From Torymus aiolomorphi (taxonomy: Eukaryota; Arthropoda; Insecta; Hymenoptera; Torymidae), in contig CM070875.1 in the NCBI GenBank assembly GCA_036365515.1, positions 105,008,628 through 105,072,627 of the forward strand: a stretch of DNA of 64,000 nt, read 5' to 3'. How positions within the stretch are numbered: position 1 is the first letter of the stretch; each line of letters opens with the position of its first letter. Positions 53,437-64,000 of this stretch are shown here, in pieces. The translations under genes were made by a program, and so were the position numbers. Below the pieces are notes generated by a model. That model searched no databases, was not told the DNA's origin, and saw only the letters and a program-made list of their open reading frames with translations.

Positions 53437-55130
53437 TATTGTGTTAGAAATACGGGCCTGGCTCTATTGTTTCATGCGCTGCTTAGCGTTCTTCCTTTAC
53501 CCCCCCTATTTCAGCTTTATTTGTTCTAAGTGAACGGCGCCAGTCAGTGCTCCTTTAGAGCTATTAGTGAAAGCACCTGCGTGTGCTACTAAGATTTCGT
53601 ACTTATATTAGCTTAAGTGTTCTATTAAAGTGTAATATAATAAATTGATAACATTTGATTATAAAGTGCGTGTGTTCTGCAGCTTGTTTCACTCCTTCTT
53701 CCAAGTATAACTCTGACATATTGTAATGCTAAATATTTTTTCTTTGAATATACTAAAGATAAGAAATTTTCAAATTGTTGTCATAAGGAAAAAGTAATTT
53801 TACTTGAAAATCCTCCTTATCCAGAACCGTTAAAATGCTTGCTACAAGGTCATGAGCAGATAGTAACAATTTCCGAAAAAACACTCGATCATATAATAAT
53901 TCTTTAGCATTTGCTAGTTTTAGCGCTAATTTTGAAAAATTATTCGGCAAAGCTCCGCAGATTATCGGAATTTGTTGACAAATATATCATATACATCCAA
54001 ATGGAAATAAAGCAGGAAAATATGGGCAATTATATGTTTTAGATAATCAAATAGCATCACTGCAACGAAAAAAAAATTTGCTAAATAACATTTCTAACAC
54101 ATTATCTCATAAACTTTTTTTTTACTATCACAAAGCTTCCTCTATGAGGAAGCAATAAAAAATGCAATTCCCATGCAAAATTAGAATTGTTGAATCAATT
54201 ATACATCAAAATGATGTATGAGATAAAATAAGAAGAATCTCAACGATGTGCTAAGACCAGTTGTAAACAAAGAATAGTCACCTCGGCAATAAAAAGAAAT
54301 GAAAAATGAGGCAAAAATGTATATAATGAAGCTACTTACAATGAGGGTGCAATGATTTTGGTTTTGGAAAGATGGTGAGCCACCAATAGAATCAAATATC
54401 GTCGTCTATTCAAGACATGATAAACCAATGAGCATTCCTCCTATAAGTAAACACACCGATCATATGCCATGCACTTATTTATCCAAATGGAGGGTTTGAC
54501 TAGATGTCCAATATCAAATGTAATGTAGCTAAAAATAACATTTCGAATTTACAATTTTACAATTTTAGGCATAGTGTAAGAAATGGATTTAATCCATATT
54601 TAAATTTAGGGAAAATATCTCAACAGGAAAAAGCAGATGCATTTGTAAAGGTCAAAAGTTCTCGATTACATTTTTTAAGAAAAAATCAAAGCGTTTTAAA
54701 AACTGAATGTTATAAACGAGTAATGAATTATTTACATAATGGAAATAAATCAGAAAATGTAAAAATTGGCAAAATGTTTATTTTGCCATCAACTTTAATC
54801 GGTATTCCACGTTTCTTAAAACAAAACTATATTGATTCAATAACTATTGTTAACCGTTATGGAAAACCCGAATTACTTTTAACAAGGACTTGCAATCCAA
54901 ATTGAAAGGAAATCAGCGACAATTTTGAAGAATACGAAACTTCAATTGATAGGCCAGATATTGTTGCAAAAGTATTTGAACACAAGGTTAAAGAATTTGA
55001 AGAACAATTAAACTTGGAGTTTTAGCAAAGTGTATCGCTCATGTCATCAACGTTCAAAAGCAAAGACTTCTTATATGCACATGTTATTATTTTTGGACAA
55101 AAATGTGAAACGTTCGCTGCCTTTAGCTGA
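53420..55130 (+). pseudogene. Helitron Rep N-terminal region (plus), interrupted by a solo LTR
   Basis: Skipping the solo LTR gives YCNAKYF then NCCHKEKVILLENPPYPEPL (53760-53830), RLSEFVDKY, FNPYLNLGKISQQEKADAFV (54590), KIGKMFILPSTLIGIPRFL, PELLLTRTCNPN followed by a stop, RPDIVAKVFEHKVKEFEEQL, and a degraded HUH region (LYAHVIIF near 55075 where family members have LPHAHVI). 54504-54905 is the longest clean piece. Dead copy, diverged from the one at 15237-16985. Confidence 0.8.
53442..53718. mobile_element. Solo LTR (277 bp), TSD TATTG
   Basis: Starts TGTTAGAAATACGGGCC and ends ACTCTGACA, flanked by TATTG at 53437-53441 and 53719-53723. Removing it and one TATTG rejoins the Helitron frame. 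No internal region remains. Confidence 0.88.
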
Positions 55131-55451
55131 AAATAAATAAGGAAACTCTAGGTGTGATAGGAAAAGGTGATGGTAAGCAGTCAATAAAGGTCAGTTTTAT
55201 CCCTTTTGGATATATTTATTTTTAAATACTTGATTTGATATATTTGCTTATGCGTTCGCCGGGATAGGAGAGAGAAGAGATTCAATTAATTATTAATAAC
55301 AAATATGAATAATGGAAAATTCGCGACGCATACAAATAATTGTATATTCACGAGCACGATATACACTCAGATAACCTGCTCCTCCGTAAGAAGGTGTGAG
55401 GAAGGACAGAAGTCCCCTGTTTTCTGCCGTGAGTATAGTGGTTGCTGATTT

Positions 55452-56122
55452 AAGGTGGCTCCAGCGGTCTAGGTACCTAAAGCTATGAACATCTTTTACA
55501 AAAATTCATTTACACATTCCATTTTGAAAACTGATATGACAGGAAGCAGGGTTCTTAACATAACGGAAAATATTTTTATTAGAAAATTTCCAATTTTGCA
55601 AAAGTATATTTTGTCAATTAAAAAAAATTCAATAAGAAATACAAATCATTTTGTTTTTCATTCAATTTTAATTTGCAAGGTCTCATTTTCTTTCTTGTTA
55701 AATTTCAGGGGGGAGTCAACGATATCAAAATTGAAAAATTTTCAAAACCTGCAAAGTTATATGCAATTGTTTATAAAATTCAGTGACAAATCTACAAACA
55801 ATTGCATATAACTTTGCAGGTTTTGAAAAATTTTCAATTTTGATATCGTTGACTTCCCCTGAAATTTAAGAAGGAAGAAAATGAGACCTTGCAAATTAAA
55901 ATTGAATAAAAAACAAAAAAGATTTGTATTTCTTATTGAATTTTTGTTTAATGGACAAAACATACTTTTGCAAAATTGGAAATTTTCTAACAAAAATATT
56001 TTCCGTTATGTTAAAAACTCTGCTTTCTGTCATATTAGTTTTCAGATTGGAATATGTAAATGAATTTTTGTAAAAAATGTTCATAGCTTTAGGTCTACTA
56101 GACCGCTGGAACCACCTTGAGA
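55452..56122. repeat. 671-bp palindrome with nested core foldback
   Basis: Begins AAGGTGGCTCCAGCGGTCTA and ends ACCGCTGGAACCACCTT; the centre is near 55787. Arms pair over ~255 bp, then TTTCAGGGGGGAGT, then a core (about 55718-55860) containing CAAACAATTGCATATAAC on the complementary sides. The overlapping ORFs on both strands are mirror images and not genes. Confidence 0.92.
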
Positions 56123-56365
56123 AGGGGAAAGTCGCCGGATCGACCTGAGTTAAGCCGACACGACCTGGTTTCTCCCGGAGGGATAATCCCGGATCTGTTC
56201 TCAAGACTTATCTGTAGTTTCGTTGTTTTTCGCTCCTTCGACTGTCGGCTGATGATGGCCACGGCTTGCCTTAAGTAGTTGAGGATAGCGAAAGGAACAA
56301 AGTCCTCGTCTCTGCTCTGCTAGGTGCACACTGACTTTCTTTCGTGCTCCTCTTTGCATCCCCAA
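56123..56365. other. Unassigned moderately GC-rich sequence
   Basis: Between two palindromes. It includes TCGCCGGATCGACCTGAG and TGTCGGCTGATGATGGCC. No ORF or repeat recognised. Confidence 0.4.
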
Positions 56366-56739
56366 AATTTATAAAGAGACGAAGATGCAGAAGGTGTGAG
56401 ATGGTGCAAATGGAAATAGCGGTATGATCCATATAAGATCAATGGAACACTTATAATGTGACTGAATTGAAAGTGAAATTTATAAAGGGGTTGGAAGATG
56501 TTATTCCTGCTTGTGAAGATTTAGAAGGATTTAAGATATTTTATCTGAAGTGTAACCATACCACAATCGTGGAAAACAATTCTAATGTATTCACTGGTGC
56601 TAACATGGATTTCAAAGAAGTTTAAATTTCATCTATAAAGTCAAATTTATGTTCAGCTGAAAAGAATAGGAAGAAGTTAGAAAAATTTACGGGGTATTCA
56701 ACTACGTTGTTACAAAGAATGGACAACCATAGACTAATT
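56366..56739. repeat. Left arm of a long inverted repeat (partner 61725-62052)
   Basis: AATTTATAAAGAGACGAAGA here pairs with the complement ending at 62052. Matching continues (ATTCCAATG-type differences aside) through GGACAACCATAGACTAATT. The match then resumes beyond the non-LTR element at 60793-60875 against 61645-61725. So one palindrome was cut by the retroelement. Confidence 0.85.
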
Positions 56740-56936
56740 CGTACGCTGACAGTCGTACAGTGCGGACGTGTTTATTTCGATCTACCGTAAGCATTGTGTT
56801 TATTATTGTCTGCTGCCGGTTGTACGTTGGGCCCGACTTCGCCGACTTGAATCTGATTCCCTCGGACTTTGAGTGCTCCCGGTCTTCATCCGCTCTGGAA
56901 AGGCGAGCACATGTCCACCACTGAAGACAATGGGAA

Positions 56937-57681
56937 ATGGCCTTGACTGAGGCCCTCGACCGCGCAACTTGTGCTAAAAGGAAGAGGTTAGAGATTTTGG
57001 ACGGCGTTGATGATGACTACGCCGTGAACGATGTAAACAATGATTTTGACGCTGTCAGCCCCGCGCTTCTGTTGTCATCTGAGGACGTCAACCTTCTTCT
57101 GGCTCAAGCAGACAGAGTTAAACCCGCGTCTGATTATTGACGGTATTCCGGTTGAACTTTCGAGAGAGGAAATCTTTAATTCCATTGCACATCAAAACTC
57201 TCTCGATGTCAACTCCAATGACCTCAAAGTAGTTTATATGTACCCGGAGAAATCATCTCGTAAGGTAGACAAGAATCCACCGCCCCCGGATGGTCAGACG
57301 AGTAAAGTGAAAAAAAAACACCGCTCGTGCGTAATCGAAAGCACGCCGGATCTCAGAGTCGCGCTTTTAAAGAGGGGTTTTATAAGTTTCGGATGGGTTG
57401 TATGTCGGATTGAAGATTACGTTTCGGTGCGCCAGTGCTTCAAATGTTTTGGCTTTGGTCATGTTCCCAAAGACTGCACTTCGGTATTGCATTGTGCAAC
57501 GTGCGCTGGCAAGTATGCCACGGATACCTGTAAAAACGTCAATAGCCAGAAGTGCGTAAACTGTGCTGCGGGAAACAATACGACGAATATCTCCCACTCT
57601 GCAACCGACAAAACGAAATGTCCCATTCTGCGCAAAATCATTGAGCGAAAAATTTCTTCGATAGATTATGGCGGTCACTAA
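56937..57681 (+). pseudogene. ORF1 (gag-like) of the 4-kb non-LTR element
   Basis: Starts MALTEALDRATCAKRKRLEI at 56937, shifts frame at about 57120 (LLLAQADRV, then ADRVKPRLIIDGIPVELSRE-like), continues SIAHQNSLDVNSNDLKVVYM and ends with three cysteine clusters: CFKCFGFGHVPKDC, CATCAGKYATDTC and CVNCAAGNN...H...C. Only the first is a classic CCHC. One frameshift separates it from an intact gene. It likely binds element RNA. Confidence 0.8.
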
Positions 57682-58703
57682 TTCGTCAAAACTACGTATC
57701 TGTCACCTTAACGTTCAATCCATTAAATTGCCCTTCGCGGGCATTTGTAAACTTATGCAGGACCATCGCTTTCACGTTATAGCCTTCACGGAGACTTGGT
57801 TGAAGCCAACCCGATCCTCAAAATTTTTCGATATCCCAGGCTATAAATTTCTCCGAGTTGATGGACTCGGGACTCGCTCAGGCGGCGTCGTACTTTATGT
57901 TGACACTTCCATCAATCGGAAAGAAATCTGTCGCTCTGAAGAATCTACTACCCGTAGCAAACGTCCCGAATATTTGTTCGTGTCGCTTCTATGGTCCCCA
58001 TGAAGACAGTTACTGGTCAGAGATCGAGGACGCACTGATTAGCTGCAATACACCGTCCGACTACACCATCCTGGTAGGTGACTTTAATATCGGCTGGTGG
58101 AAAATGGATTACCGCCGCAAGATGCTGAGCAGATCACTCAACACGCTCAATCTTGAACATTTGCCTTTCCAACCCCCCAACCACAAAAAGCACCTCGACA
58201 CATATACTCACTCCACTATCGACTATATTTGCGTTAGCGATTCGTTGAAGGTTATTTCGACCTCACAGAGTCACTATCCAAGTATCTCGATCCACGACGA
58301 AATAAGCGCCTCTTTCGAATTCCAAGTTCCTCAGCAGCGCCCCAAAAAGATCTTTAGAAGGTCCTTTCGTCACTTTGATACAGCTTTGTTTCAAAGCGAT
58401 TTGGAAAGCATCGACTGGCACGCGATCGTATCTATGAGCAATATTGACGACAAAGTTAATTTTTTCTCGAGTTCCATTCCTCAACTCTACGATAAGCATG
58501 CCCCCTACCGCGAAGTAGTTTGTCGCAAAAAATTCACCCCCTGGTTTTCGCGTGACTTAAAACAATTGATCAAGCTTCGTAACAGAGCTTGGAGCACGTA
58601 TAAGAAGTCCCGTCGTAACACGGATCACCAGGCCTTCATACGCTTCGCAATCGGGTTAAAACAGCGACTCGCAATGCAATTAGCGCTTACTACAACGAAA
58701 TGA
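57668..58703 (+). pseudogene. ORF2 APE endonuclease of the 4-kb element
   Basis: Start MAVTNSSKLRICHLNVQSIK (catalytic Asn in LNVQS), then VIAFTETWLKPTRSS (catalytic Glu), RSGGVVLYV, a frame change at about 57990, YTILVGDFNIGWWKM (GDFN), STIDYICVSDSLKV, and the HDEIS stretch at the end (SIHDEISASF, family SDH). Another frame change near 58680 leads into the linker before RT. Confidence 0.85.
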
Positions 58704-58899
58704 TCCGAAGCGGCAGGTCCACGAATGAGCTTTGGAAGTACGTCAACGAACTCGGCCTTTCGTCGGCGTCTAGAGAGGATTTCACACTACCTGTCAACGT
58801 CGATTCTCTGAATCGTTTCTTTACCTGTAATAGCTCATCTCCCCCTTCATCCGGCCGGTGACCCACGGTCCGTATAACTCCGGACGATAGATTTTATTT

Positions 58900-60464
58900 T
58901 GGAAATGTAAGCCCCACCGATGTCCTGACAGCGGTTGGAAAAGCGCGATCAAATGCCCGAGGACCGGACGACATTCCTCTGACTTTTATCAAGGAGTGTT
59001 TGCCGGTCATGTTACCAGTTCTCATCCACATTTTCGATTTCTCTATGCAATCAGGCGTTTTTCTCCGCGCCTGGAAAACAGCGATAGTAAGTCCGATACC
59101 CAATCGTAACCTACCTCGCGAAGCCGGCGACGTGCGACCCATTAGTGTCCTCTATGCTCTGTCAAAAATCTTTGAATCGATTGTTTTCAATCAAATTAAT
59201 TGTTATGTCGCCAGGAACAACCGATCAATTTCAGTCCGGCTTTTGCAAGTGCCACAGCACTCACACTGCTCTTATCAAGATCGTGGAGGATGTAAGAGAA
59301 GCTATTGACGAAGGTAAAAGTGTCCTTGCGGCGGCCGTTGATCTAACACAGGCGTTCGAGAGGGTTGATATCAACTTGCTAGTGGAGAAGCTTGCCATCC
59401 TGGGATTTTCGGACTCGGCTTGCGCCTGGGTCCACTCTTTTCTATCGGAGCGTTGCCAAGTCGTAGTTGGCCCTTCTGGTGAGGACTCTGCTCCACTCAC
59501 GAGGAATGCCGGTGTACCGCAGGGTAGCTTAAACGGCCCGCCCTTCTTCTCACTTATGATTAATGAGGTCAGCACTATCCTTCACAACTGTAGCCACCAC
59601 GTTTATGCGGATCATCTAACTATTTATTGCAGAGGGAAGCCATCCGAGATAAACACGATCATCGAAAAAGTCCAATGCGACCTCAACAACCTCCAATCCT
59701 GGGCTCAATCTAACGGCCTGCTCATCAATGTCAAAAAAATCCAGGTAATTTGGTTTGGCTCGAGCTATTTCTTTAGACAAACGATGAGATCAACACCTAC
59801 TCTTCTCAATATCAACGGGGAACCAGTGCCGTATTCAGACTCCGTCAGGATTCTCGGGGTTATCTTAGACAGCTCCTTGTCCTGGTCTTCTCACGCTGCC
59901 ATGACCACCAAGAAATGTTTTGCCGCTCTCTCCCGCCTCAGAAAATGCCATAATTACTTTCCGGAGCAGACCAAACTGATTCTTGTAAAATCACTAATCT
60001 TTCCGTATCTAGACTACTGCGCAGGCCTTTTCCTCAACATGTCTACCGATATCTGCGAGAAATTACAGCGTTGCAAAAACGCAGCCCTACGCTTTGTGTT
60101 AGGCCTGCGTAAATTTGACCATATCTCGCACTTATACCCTGCCTACGATATTCTTACCTTCACTGCGCGGCGCGACTATCTGTGTATTTGCCTCATGGCT
60201 TCCATCTTACGCGATTGCGAGCCGCGGTATTTAGCAGATAAATTCGCTTTTCGTCAGCTCGAGCAGCCTGGGTCAAAGCGATGCTCGTCTCTTGACCTCA
60301 AAACGCGATCCACGCGCACCCCTAAGATGAACTATTACCTAAGCTCGTTCACACTCGGAGGAACGCGGCTTTGGAATAGTCTGCCATCTTCACTCCGTGC
60401 GCTATATAAGCACGTCCGCTTTAAACAAGCTCTGTTAAACCATGTACTGTCCATTAATAAATAA
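58900..60464 (+). pseudogene. ORF2 reverse transcriptase of the 4-kb element
   Basis: SNARGPDDIPLTFIKECL-like entry (58950), FLRAWKTAIVSPIPNRNL and DVRPISVLYALSKIFESIV, then a frame change at about 59210. Next come AAAVDLTQAFERVDINLL (motif A Asp present), NAGVPQGSLNGPPFFSLMIN (motif B) and HVYADHLTIYC, where His replaces the second Asp of YADD. SVRILGVILDSSLSWSSH and FPYLDYCAGLF follow, and the C-terminus ends NHVLSINK at 60464. Long open frame 59145-60464 (439 codons). Confidence 0.87.
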
Positions 60465-60792
60465 TGCATCCCCTATTTTATTTTGTATATAATCTTTTAG
60501 TTTGTAAGTTGCGTTTGTAATTTATTGTTGCGGCAAACTTGTATCTGCGTGTTTTTAATCCGTACATATATACTATGTCACGCTTTAATTTTTATTTTCT
60601 TATGGTACGTTTTTGTTTCATTTTATTTTAGATTATATATACCGATCTCGTAAGCTTTACCTGCGACTTATGGCAACCATGTTTTTTGTTTTTGTATGAA
60701 TTGTAAGTAAATTTTAATTCTGTATCATATGTCCGGACTATTTTGGACCTTGGATCTTTAGTCCTTCAATAAATATTACATTACATTACATT

Positions 60793-60880
60793 ACTAATTG
60801 GGGTGAATTTCATTTAAATGTTTAATGTACAATGTAAGATTAAATAATTAGTCAAATATTAGGTGTACTATTGTATCCAA
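60793..60880. repeat. Continuation of the long inverted repeat, left side
   Basis: ACTAATTGGGGTGAATTTCA and the AAGATTAAATAATTAGTCAA that follows pair with the complement at about 61645-61725. This is the inner part of the arm interrupted by the retroelement. Confidence 0.8.
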
Positions 60881-60894
60881 GTAATCTTTAAAAA

Positions 60895-61110
60895 AACCGC
60901 TGCCATTTCATTGGCCCGTTGCTTCCTCAAACTTAATTTTGTGATTCCTTTAATTAATTTTTAATAACAAAATTTAGAATTTTTGCAACAAATTATGCCA
61001 TAATTATAATTAAATTTATTTTGAAGATGAAAAAGTATTAATTTTCAAATTTATTCATTCATTTATTTATTATTTTTATCAACCGGTAAGAATGTTCCAG
61101 GTTTAACATA
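60895..61110 (-). repeat. Dispersed repeat, inverted copy of 22640-22850
   Basis: CATTGGCCCGTTGCTTCCTC with the ~190 bp after it matches the reverse complement of 22640-22850 at roughly 90 percent by eye, ending near GTTCCAGGTTTAA. It is shared between two unrelated insertion contexts, so it is a mobile repeat family. Confidence 0.85.
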
Positions 61111-61475
61111 ATATATACATATATACATATATAACATCACTAGTATTCTCGAAGCGCGCGGTGAGCGCTGTGATTTTATCGAAACTACACCACTTTTGTT
61201 TTTGTGACCTAGCAACCCGTTACACCAACCAACCAAACCACTAATAAATTGATATCATAACTAATCCATCATTTTTGGTAATCTCTTTCGATTATAGTAC
61301 AGCATTAATATCTGCTGTCAATGCACCTTCGCTATCACTTGACTAATCGCTACGCGATAATAAAGGTAAATTGTAATTTTGTGTCTTTGTTAAAAATTGT
61401 GCGATTTCAATAATGTAATTTTTGTGTGCTTTGATTATCCGTAATGTGATATTGTTATTATTTTTGTAATAAAGC

Positions 61476-61510
61476 CTGAAGAGGTCGAAAAACCCGTCGA
61501 CGAAACGTCG
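61476..61510 (+). ncRNA. Hammerhead-ribozyme-like core
   Basis: CTGAAGA, stem II candidate GTCG...CGAC, then GAAACGTCG. Preceded by TTTTTGTAATAAAGC. Same layout as 10273, 27545 and 29862, but with a different stem II that still pairs. It may be the tail of a Penelope-like element. Confidence 0.5.
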
Positions 61511-61644
61511 CATTCGACTACACCAACACCTTTGTAGTTTTGAATTTTTCGCTTGCTCCCGACGGATCTCGTCAGAATTGACTAAATTATTTGTCAAAGT
61601 TTTTGTTTTGAATTACTTTATGTCCTTCTGAAAGAACATAACAT

Positions 61645-62052
61645 GCTGTAAACAAAAATACATCTAATATTTGACTAATTATTTAATCTTACATGGTACA
61701 TTTAACATTTAAATGAAACTCACCCTAATCAGTCAATGGTTGTCCAATCTTCGTAACAGTATAAATGAATATACTGTAAATTGTTCTAACTTCTTCCTAT
61801 TCTTTTCAGCTGAACATAAATGTGACTTTATAGATGAAATTTTAACTTCTTTCAAGTCCATGTTAGCAACAGTGAGTACATTAGAATTGTTTTCCACGAC
61901 TGTGGTTTGGTTACACTTCAGATATAATATCTTAAACCTTTCATCACTGTTAATTCAGTCATATTATGATTGTTTAATTGATCTTGTATAAATCATACCG
62001 CTATTTCCATTTGCACCATTCACACCTGCTTCATCTTCATCTCTTTATAAAT
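61645..62052. repeat. Right arm of the long inverted repeat
   Basis: Complement of 60793-60875 (inner) and 56366-56739 (outer), ending TCATCTCTTTATAAATT. The 92-codon ORF at 61713-61991 is simply the mirror of arm sequence and not a gene. Confidence 0.83.
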
Positions 62053-62520
62053 TTCACTCTCAATTCAGTCGTATTATTATTCATTCTTCGCGTCTAATCT
62101 TGTTCCCGCTCTTGACAGTTATAATAATATCACTTTTCTTATAATTGAATTAGACATTAATTTAATGCCTTTCAATGCCTTTCGTTCTAATGGTACTAAC
62201 GCTGAAAAGTGTCGAGCAATGTCAGTATCCATATATTCCGTCATGCCAACAAATTTCATCGAGGTTACTGCATATCAACTACTTTACGGAAAAAGCAGTA
62301 GAGAAGTCGTTGCAGGTTGGAATTGTTGCAACAGTCAACGTCAGTGACGCTCGTATCGCACGGTATACACAGACACACATAGTCACCATAAAAAATATCA
62401 TTACTTTCTTCTACATTAAAAAAGTATTACCGCAGACTATAAGCTCGCCCTTCGCTCGCCGCAGTATGCACGCGAGCATGCAGGACCACCACTACAAACT
62501 TTCAAGAAAAAAATACGCCC
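62053..62520. other. Unassigned spacer
   Basis: Two overlapping short frames (60 and 117 codons) without recognisable motifs or codon bias. Nothing else seen. Confidence 0.4.
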
Positions 62521-62640
62521 CGAGATAACATCTTCTTCACCGTCGCGGCGAGATAGCATCTTCTTCACCATCGCGGCTAGATAGCATCTTCTTCACCATC
62601 GCGGCTAGATAGCATCTTCTTCATAGACTTGGCGAGATAT
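62521..62640. repeat. 28-bp tandem repeat, about four copies
   Basis: Unit CGAGATAGCATCTTCTTCAC plus CATCGCGG, starting at 62521, 62549, 62577 and 62605. The last copy is degenerate (CATAGACTTGG). Confidence 0.9.
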
Positions 62641-62828
62641 AATGATGTTCCTCTCAGCCGCCGATATATTCTATAACTGGTAAAACTCTAATTTATTCAC
62701 TTGTTTTATAAAAAAATAGAAAATTCAAAATTTGTTAAAATCTTCATTTTTATATCCATTACATGAACTGTCACATACCATAAAACGATTGGCTGTTCAT
62801 AATTAGAATAAACAATATATATGTTTGA

Positions 62829-63320
62829 GAGAAGACAGTGAAGAAGAAATGATGAATAAAAATGAGGAAACATCATTAACAGCATACCTGAAATTGCACG
62901 AAGTAGACACTGAAGCAAGAACTTATTTATATGCTGAAATTCCAAATTATTATACGTACGATAAAAGTATAAAGAAATGGAACAAAAAGAAAAAATTTTA
63001 AAAATCTATATTGAGTAGAATGTATTTAGTAAATCCAAAAGAACGTGAACGTTAGTTACTTAGATTAATGCTTTTGCATATTCGAGAAGCAACTACATTT
63101 GCGGATTTACGTACAGTCAATGGTATCATATATTCTTCATTTTATGAAGCTGCCAAAGCTAATCAACTTATTAATGAAAACGAAGAATGAGATAGATCTT
63201 TAGGAGAAGCCACCAAAAGTAAAATTTCCATTAGTGCTTTGTGAACTATTTGCATATATTTGTGTTTTTCATAATCCAGTCAATGCTAGAGAACTATATG
63301 AAGAATTTTCATTTTCATAA
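62829..63320 (+). pseudogene. Helitron fragment (segment around GRMYxVSP)
   Basis: Plus-strand reading: ETSLTAYLKLHEVDTEARTY, LYAEIPNYYTYDKSIKKWNK, a stop, then SRMYLVNPKERER, a stop, LLRLMLLHIREATTFADLRT and VNGIIYSSFYEAAKANQL. These are the Helitron steps that follow the HUH nuclease. It may be the continuation of the plus-strand Helitron at 53420-55130, separated by later insertions. Several in-frame stops. Confidence 0.8.
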
Positions 63321-64000
63321 TTTTTTTCTAATATTTTCAATTTTATAATCTTATTAATTATTATGAATGTGCATAAACAGAAGTTAAACACCATTTAAAA
63401 AAAAATATTTTTTTAATGACTTGAATTACAATAACAAAGACTTTTTATGCTGTTCTGAAATACCAAAAAATTCGAAAATTCTAAACACGAATATCTCCAA
63501 AAATAATCGAGCAATCTTAATGAAATTTGGTAAATATATTCTTCATAACGTGAGCTGAACAGCCCATAAATTCCAATTTGGTTTGTCGAATCGTTTTCAA
63601 GAAAATGCTATTTGAAAACTTAAAAAAAAATTAACCTGAACTATCTTATGAACATTTTTCCTTGGCCAACGAAAGGGTGTCAGAAATTTAAAAGAGCTAC
63701 CTCTGTGCAAAATTTCATAAAGATTAATTGATTTTTACTCTGGACATCATGCGAAAACGAAAACGCAATTTTTTTATTCAATATTTGTTTTCTCGTTAAC
63801 TTAGAGATATAACCTCTTAAAATTTTTAGAGAGCGAAGCACTTTTTATGCTTAATACCTGGTAAAAATTTCGTGTAAAAATATGAAATATTTTCTGAGAT
63901 AAAAATTATAGAAGAAAATGACACATTTATCTTAATAACAAATGAAGGAAAATATATATACAAATGTTTAAGAAAAAAAAATGTATCTAATTCAATGCTC
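63321..64000. other. AT-rich sequence without genes
   Basis: Contains phrases such as AAATTTGGTAAATATATTC and TTTCATAAAGATTAATTGA, similar in style to 21280-21780, which may mark the same class of repeat. No ORF. Confidence 0.4.

Larger units (their letters stand above)
56740..60792 (+). mobile_element. Full-length non-LTR retrotransposon (4.05 kb), TSD ACTAATT
   Basis: Flanked by ACTAATT at 56733-56739 and 60793-60799. The matching arm of the surrounding inverted repeat shows the empty site. Contents: 5' UTR, ORF1 with CCHC knuckles (56937-57681), ORF2 with APE endonuclease (57668-58700) and RT (58900-60464), 3' UTR, AATAAA and an (ATTAC)n tail. The ORF2 start overlaps the ORF1 end by 14 bp. 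Structure and tail suggest the CR1/Jockey group. A few frameshifts and an RT active-site change make this copy inactive. Confidence 0.88.

Noticed and set aside
55485..56204. Paired ORFs with almost the same protein on opposite strands
   Set aside because: They are the two arms of one palindrome read in mirror image.
61713..62528. Possible small host genes (92, 60 and 117 codons)
   Set aside because: The first is inverted-repeat arm sequence; the other two have no motif, no neighbouring exon signals and low coding character.

Overview
This window reads as a repeat-rich stretch of an arthropod genome, most likely a hymenopteran such as an ant. That guess rests on the mix of element families (irritans-type mariner, Penelope, R1-clade and CR1/Jockey-like non-LTR elements, BEL/Pao, Helitron), not on any host gene. 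I find no gene I would assign to the host, no rRNA, no convincing tRNA and no CRISPR. Almost everything with coding potential is a transposable element, mostly decayed and often nested. Only two long reading frames look undamaged from end to end: a DD41D transposase at 18-1076 and a coiled-coil ORF at 40537-41283.

Layout. 1-2000: DD41D mariner/Tc1-type element, a 40-bp tandem repeat and a 277-bp satellite. 2388-10009: a complete LTR element with 703 and 683 bp LTRs and a 4-bp target duplication (TSD), CTTG. It has no pol; its coding capacity is a frame starting with ten zinc knuckles, interrupted by a single TAA. 10650-17041: Helitron remnants on the minus strand, hit by a complete mariner (10800-12092) and a 1.1-kb solo LTR (13287-14389). 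17042-19160: AT-rich sequence with mini- and microsatellites. 19165-29810: a Penelope-like complex. A central element bounded by 78-bp inverted ends lies between two inverted copies of a second Penelope; comparing those copies exposes later insertions (a MITE, a 2.2-kb foldback-bearing insert, a solo LTR). 29935-30700: 120-bp satellite.

31650-33300: decayed minus-strand charged ORF1-like region. 33361-36005: decayed BEL/Pao (gag, protease, RT) followed by an inverted piece of its own gag. 36450-39000: non-LTR fragments, mostly minus strand. 39495-45832: a non-LTR element split by two insertions: a 1.9-kb GC-rich TSD-flanked insert (coiled-coil ORF plus four tandem hairpins with compensatory stem changes) and a 1.1-kb palindrome. 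46580-51330: R1-clade non-LTR element. 53420-55130 and 62829-63320: plus-strand Helitron pieces, the first split by a 277-bp solo LTR. 55452-56122: another long palindrome. 56366-62052: a long inverted repeat cut by a 4.05-kb non-LTR element with TSD ACTAATT.

The most unusual signals are the covarying hairpin array (41555-41831), the pol-less LTR element with a ten-knuckle protein, a set of long palindromes of which two share a purine-rich motif at the edge of their inner foldback, and several hammerhead-ribozyme-like cores whose stem II differs in sequence but still pairs. All functional statements are inferences from motifs read by eye; no database search was run.
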